NCBI GenBank assembly: GCA_016840945.1
Contig: JAEORJ010000051.1
Span: 1 to 6,773, forward strand
DNA from: Candidatus Gerdarchaeota archaeon
GTDB lineage: Archaea; Asgardarchaeota; Heimdallarchaeia; JABLTI01
Length of the DNA stretch: 6,773 nt
Direction: 5' to 3'
A program made the position numbers and the translations under genes. Below, one piece after another: positions 5,636-6,773 of the stretch. Below the pieces are notes generated by a model. It ran no database searches. It saw only the letters and a list, made by a program, of their open reading frames with translations, and had not been told where the DNA came from. The stretch's first letter is position 1, and each line of letters begins with the position of its first letter.

Positions 5636-5639
5636 AGAC

Positions 5640-5670
5640 TTTCGATTTCAATCGAAACCTTTTTGTTTTT
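5640..5670 (+). terminator. Hairpin plus T-tract terminator after the polymerase gene
   Basis: TTTCGAT (5640-5646) and ATCGAAA (5651-5657) form a 7-bp stem around TTCA. After CC comes the run TTTTTGTTTTT (5660-5670). It starts 5 bases after the DP1 stop, which suggests that the downstream UbiA-family gene is transcribed separately. Confidence 0.75.
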
Positions 5671-5699
5671 GAGTGTTTGCGAACAGTTGTTGATTTGCA

Positions 5700-6608
5700 A
5701 TGGTAAACCCTTGGATTAGAATTATGAGACCATTCAATTGTTTTCTAATAACTATGTGTGCAATTGTAGGCATAATGGTTGACATGGGTGTGGAAACTTT
5801 TTACCATTATCCATCTTTGATTATGATTTTTGTTGGTGGATGGGCTCTTAGCGCTTCTGCAATGGTTCTAAATGACTATTTTGATATCGAAGTTGACAAA
5901 ATCAATGATCCGTCTAGACCTATTCCTTCTGGCCAAATTAAACCTAAACAAGCATTACGTTTTGGAATCATTCTTATTGTTATTGGTTTATTAATGGGAA
6001 TTGGAATCGATACTTTTGAGTGGTTATATTGGGGTAGTCAATTTGGTGTTTCAATTGTAACTTCTATTATTTGTGCAATTATGGTAACTACTTATACGAA
6101 TTATATGAAAAGGTATTCTATCATAGGAAATTTAGCTGTTTCAATAGGTGTTTGGATGGGATTCCTTTATGGTGATCTTGTTCTTGACTTTCATATTAAT
6201 CCTTTACCTGAATGTATGGCTTTTGCTGCATTCATGCTTAATTTTGGACGTGAAGTAATGAAAGGCATAATTGATATCGAAGGTGATAGAGCAAATGGTG
6301 TTCGTACAGTTGCAACAACAACAGGACCAAAGTGGACAGCCATTATTGCTTCAAGTTTGTGGTTCTTTACAATTTTAGGTTCAATTATACCATTGTTTAT
6401 AGCAAAAGCAAGTGTTGTTTATATGGCTTCAATTTCTGTTAGTATAATCTTGGCGTTAACATGTATAATTTGGCTTTTATCAACTCAAGAAATATCGAGT
6501 GTACGAAAAATAAAGACTATGGTATTGTGGACTATGTTAATCAGTTTAGTAGCTTTCACACTTGAAGGATTCTTAGGCCCTATTGTAGGCCCATTGTTAA
6601 ATCTATAA
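5700..6608 (+). CDS. UbiA-family prenyltransferase, probable digeranylgeranylglyceryl phosphate synthase
   Basis: This 302-residue protein has eight to nine membrane helices. Such enzymes add the second geranylgeranyl chain to geranylgeranylglyceryl phosphate at the membrane, a step in archaeal ether-lipid synthesis. The N-terminus NPWIRIMRPFNC is typical of the archaeal group. The first Asp-rich motif is complete: NDYFDIEVDKINDPSRPIPSG (Asn58, Asp59, Asp62, Asp66, Arg73). The second is DIEGDRANGVRT (Asp192, Asp196) after GREVMKG. Archaeal lipid enzymes usually read KDIED before EGD; here it is KGIID, so one Asp and one Glu of that block are missing while the DxxxD pair remains. Another prenyl acceptor (quinone or heme precursor) is therefore possible. 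ATG 5700 is the natural start by family alignment, although no Shine-Dalgarno sequence precedes it. It stands alone after a terminator and converges on the next gene. Confidence 0.88.
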   Translation: MVNPWIRIMRPFNCFLITMCAIVGIMVDMGVETFYHYPSLIMIFVGGWALSASAMVLNDYFDIEVDKINDPSRPIPSGQIKPKQALRFGIILIVIGLLMGIGIDTFEWLYWGSQFGVSIVTSIICAIMVTTYTNYMKRYSIIGNLAVSIGVWMGFLYGDLVLDFHINPLPECMAFAAFMLNFGREVMKGIIDIEGDRANGVRTVATTTGPKWTAIIASSLWFFTILGSIIPLFIAKASVVYMASISVSIILALTCIIWLLSTQEISSVRKIKTMVLWTMLISLVAFTLEGFLGPIVGPLLNL

Positions 6609-6646
6609 AAAAGAATGAAAAAAAGGGTAAGAAAAAATTCTTATCC
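6607..6646 (-). terminator. Terminator of the minus-strand gene at the window end
   Basis: GGGTAAGAA (6625-6633) and TTCTTATCC (6638-6646) form a 9-bp stem (one G-T pair) around AAAA. Read on the minus strand, the stem overlaps the stop codon of the proline-rich gene. It is followed by T-runs (complements of 6618-6624 and 6607-6612), the second of which begins right at the UbiA-family stop. No T-run follows on the plus strand, so it mainly serves the minus gene. Confidence 0.6.
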
Positions 6647-6773
6647 TTCTGGTTCTGTTGGAGGTTGAATTTGAGGTTCAGTAGGTGGTTTTGGTTCAGT
6701 TGGAGGTTGAACTGTAGGTGCTCCTTCAATTACAGCTGGAGCTTCAACGGGTTTAAAACGATTTTCAAGTGCA
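6641..6773 (-). CDS. C-terminal tail of an unidentified protein with PPTEP repeats, 5' end outside the window
   Basis: Only 43 residues are visible before the TAA (6643-6641), in frame from the window edge. They start ALENRFKPVEAPAV and then become almost wholly Pro, Thr, Glu and Gln, with three copies of PPTEP (visible residues 23-27, 29-33 and 37-41) and a final EG. This is a disordered, acidic Pro-rich tail; Pro-rich tails often act as flexible linkers or binding segments. The folded part and the function lie outside the window, so no product name is justified. It converges on the UbiA-family gene with a 32-base gap. Confidence 0.7.
   Translation of the reverse strand, partial: ALENRFKPVEAPAVIEGAPTVQPPTEPKPPTEPQIQPPTEPEG
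6651..6711. repeat. Short direct repeats encoding the PPTEP units
   Basis: A 19-base unit at 6651-6669 (GGTTCTGTTGGAGGTTGAA) recurs at 6693-6711 with one mismatch. The offset is 42 bases (14 codons), and a shorter, more diverged copy lies between (about 6675-6690). The near-identity at DNA level points to recent in-frame tandem duplication inside the gene. Confidence 0.6.

Overview
The window looks like chromosomal DNA from an archaeon, most likely an Asgard archaeon (Heimdallarchaeia-like or a relative; I cannot fix the lineage). The DNA is very AT-rich. It carries two archaeal marker genes: the small (exonuclease) subunit of family D DNA polymerase and a UbiA-family prenyltransferase of the archaeal ether-lipid type. 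It also has archease and, most tellingly, an Arf-family small GTPase next to a probable longin-like protein, a combination typical of Asgard genomes. Ribosome binding sites of the GAGGT type, TTG starts and BRE/TATA-like promoters fit this reading.

Layout. At 2-424 (+) is the C-terminal half of a medium-chain alcohol dehydrogenase. It converges, over a shared terminator hairpin, on a three-gene minus-strand operon (2438 down to 461). The operon encodes a probable longin/roadblock-like protein, an Arf-like GTPase with all five G-boxes, and a seven-helix membrane protein predicted N-out/C-in. The last gene has its Shine-Dalgarno sequence inside the final codons of the GTPase gene. A divergent gene at 2640-3218 (+) encodes an unrecognised all-helical protein that faintly resembles a MazG-like fold without its acidic catalytic residues. 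The 303-base gap after it holds a GC-rich, strongly self-complementary element (about 3299-3435) that is probably a structured RNA or an mRNA leader. Then come archease (TTG start), polymerase D small subunit (apparently from a leaderless promoter), a terminator hairpin, and the UbiA-family enzyme. A minus-strand gene of which only the Pro/Thr/Glu-rich C-terminal tail is visible converges on the UbiA-family gene.

How the genes may work together. The plus-strand genes are housekeeping genes (tRNA ligation cofactor, replication, lipid synthesis) and seem to be individually transcribed. The minus-strand operon is the most interesting part: a GTP switch, a longin-type partner and a GPCR-like-topology membrane protein made from one transcript. 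This is a candidate membrane-signalling or trafficking module. The second item worth attention is the uncharacterised RNA-like element upstream of archease.
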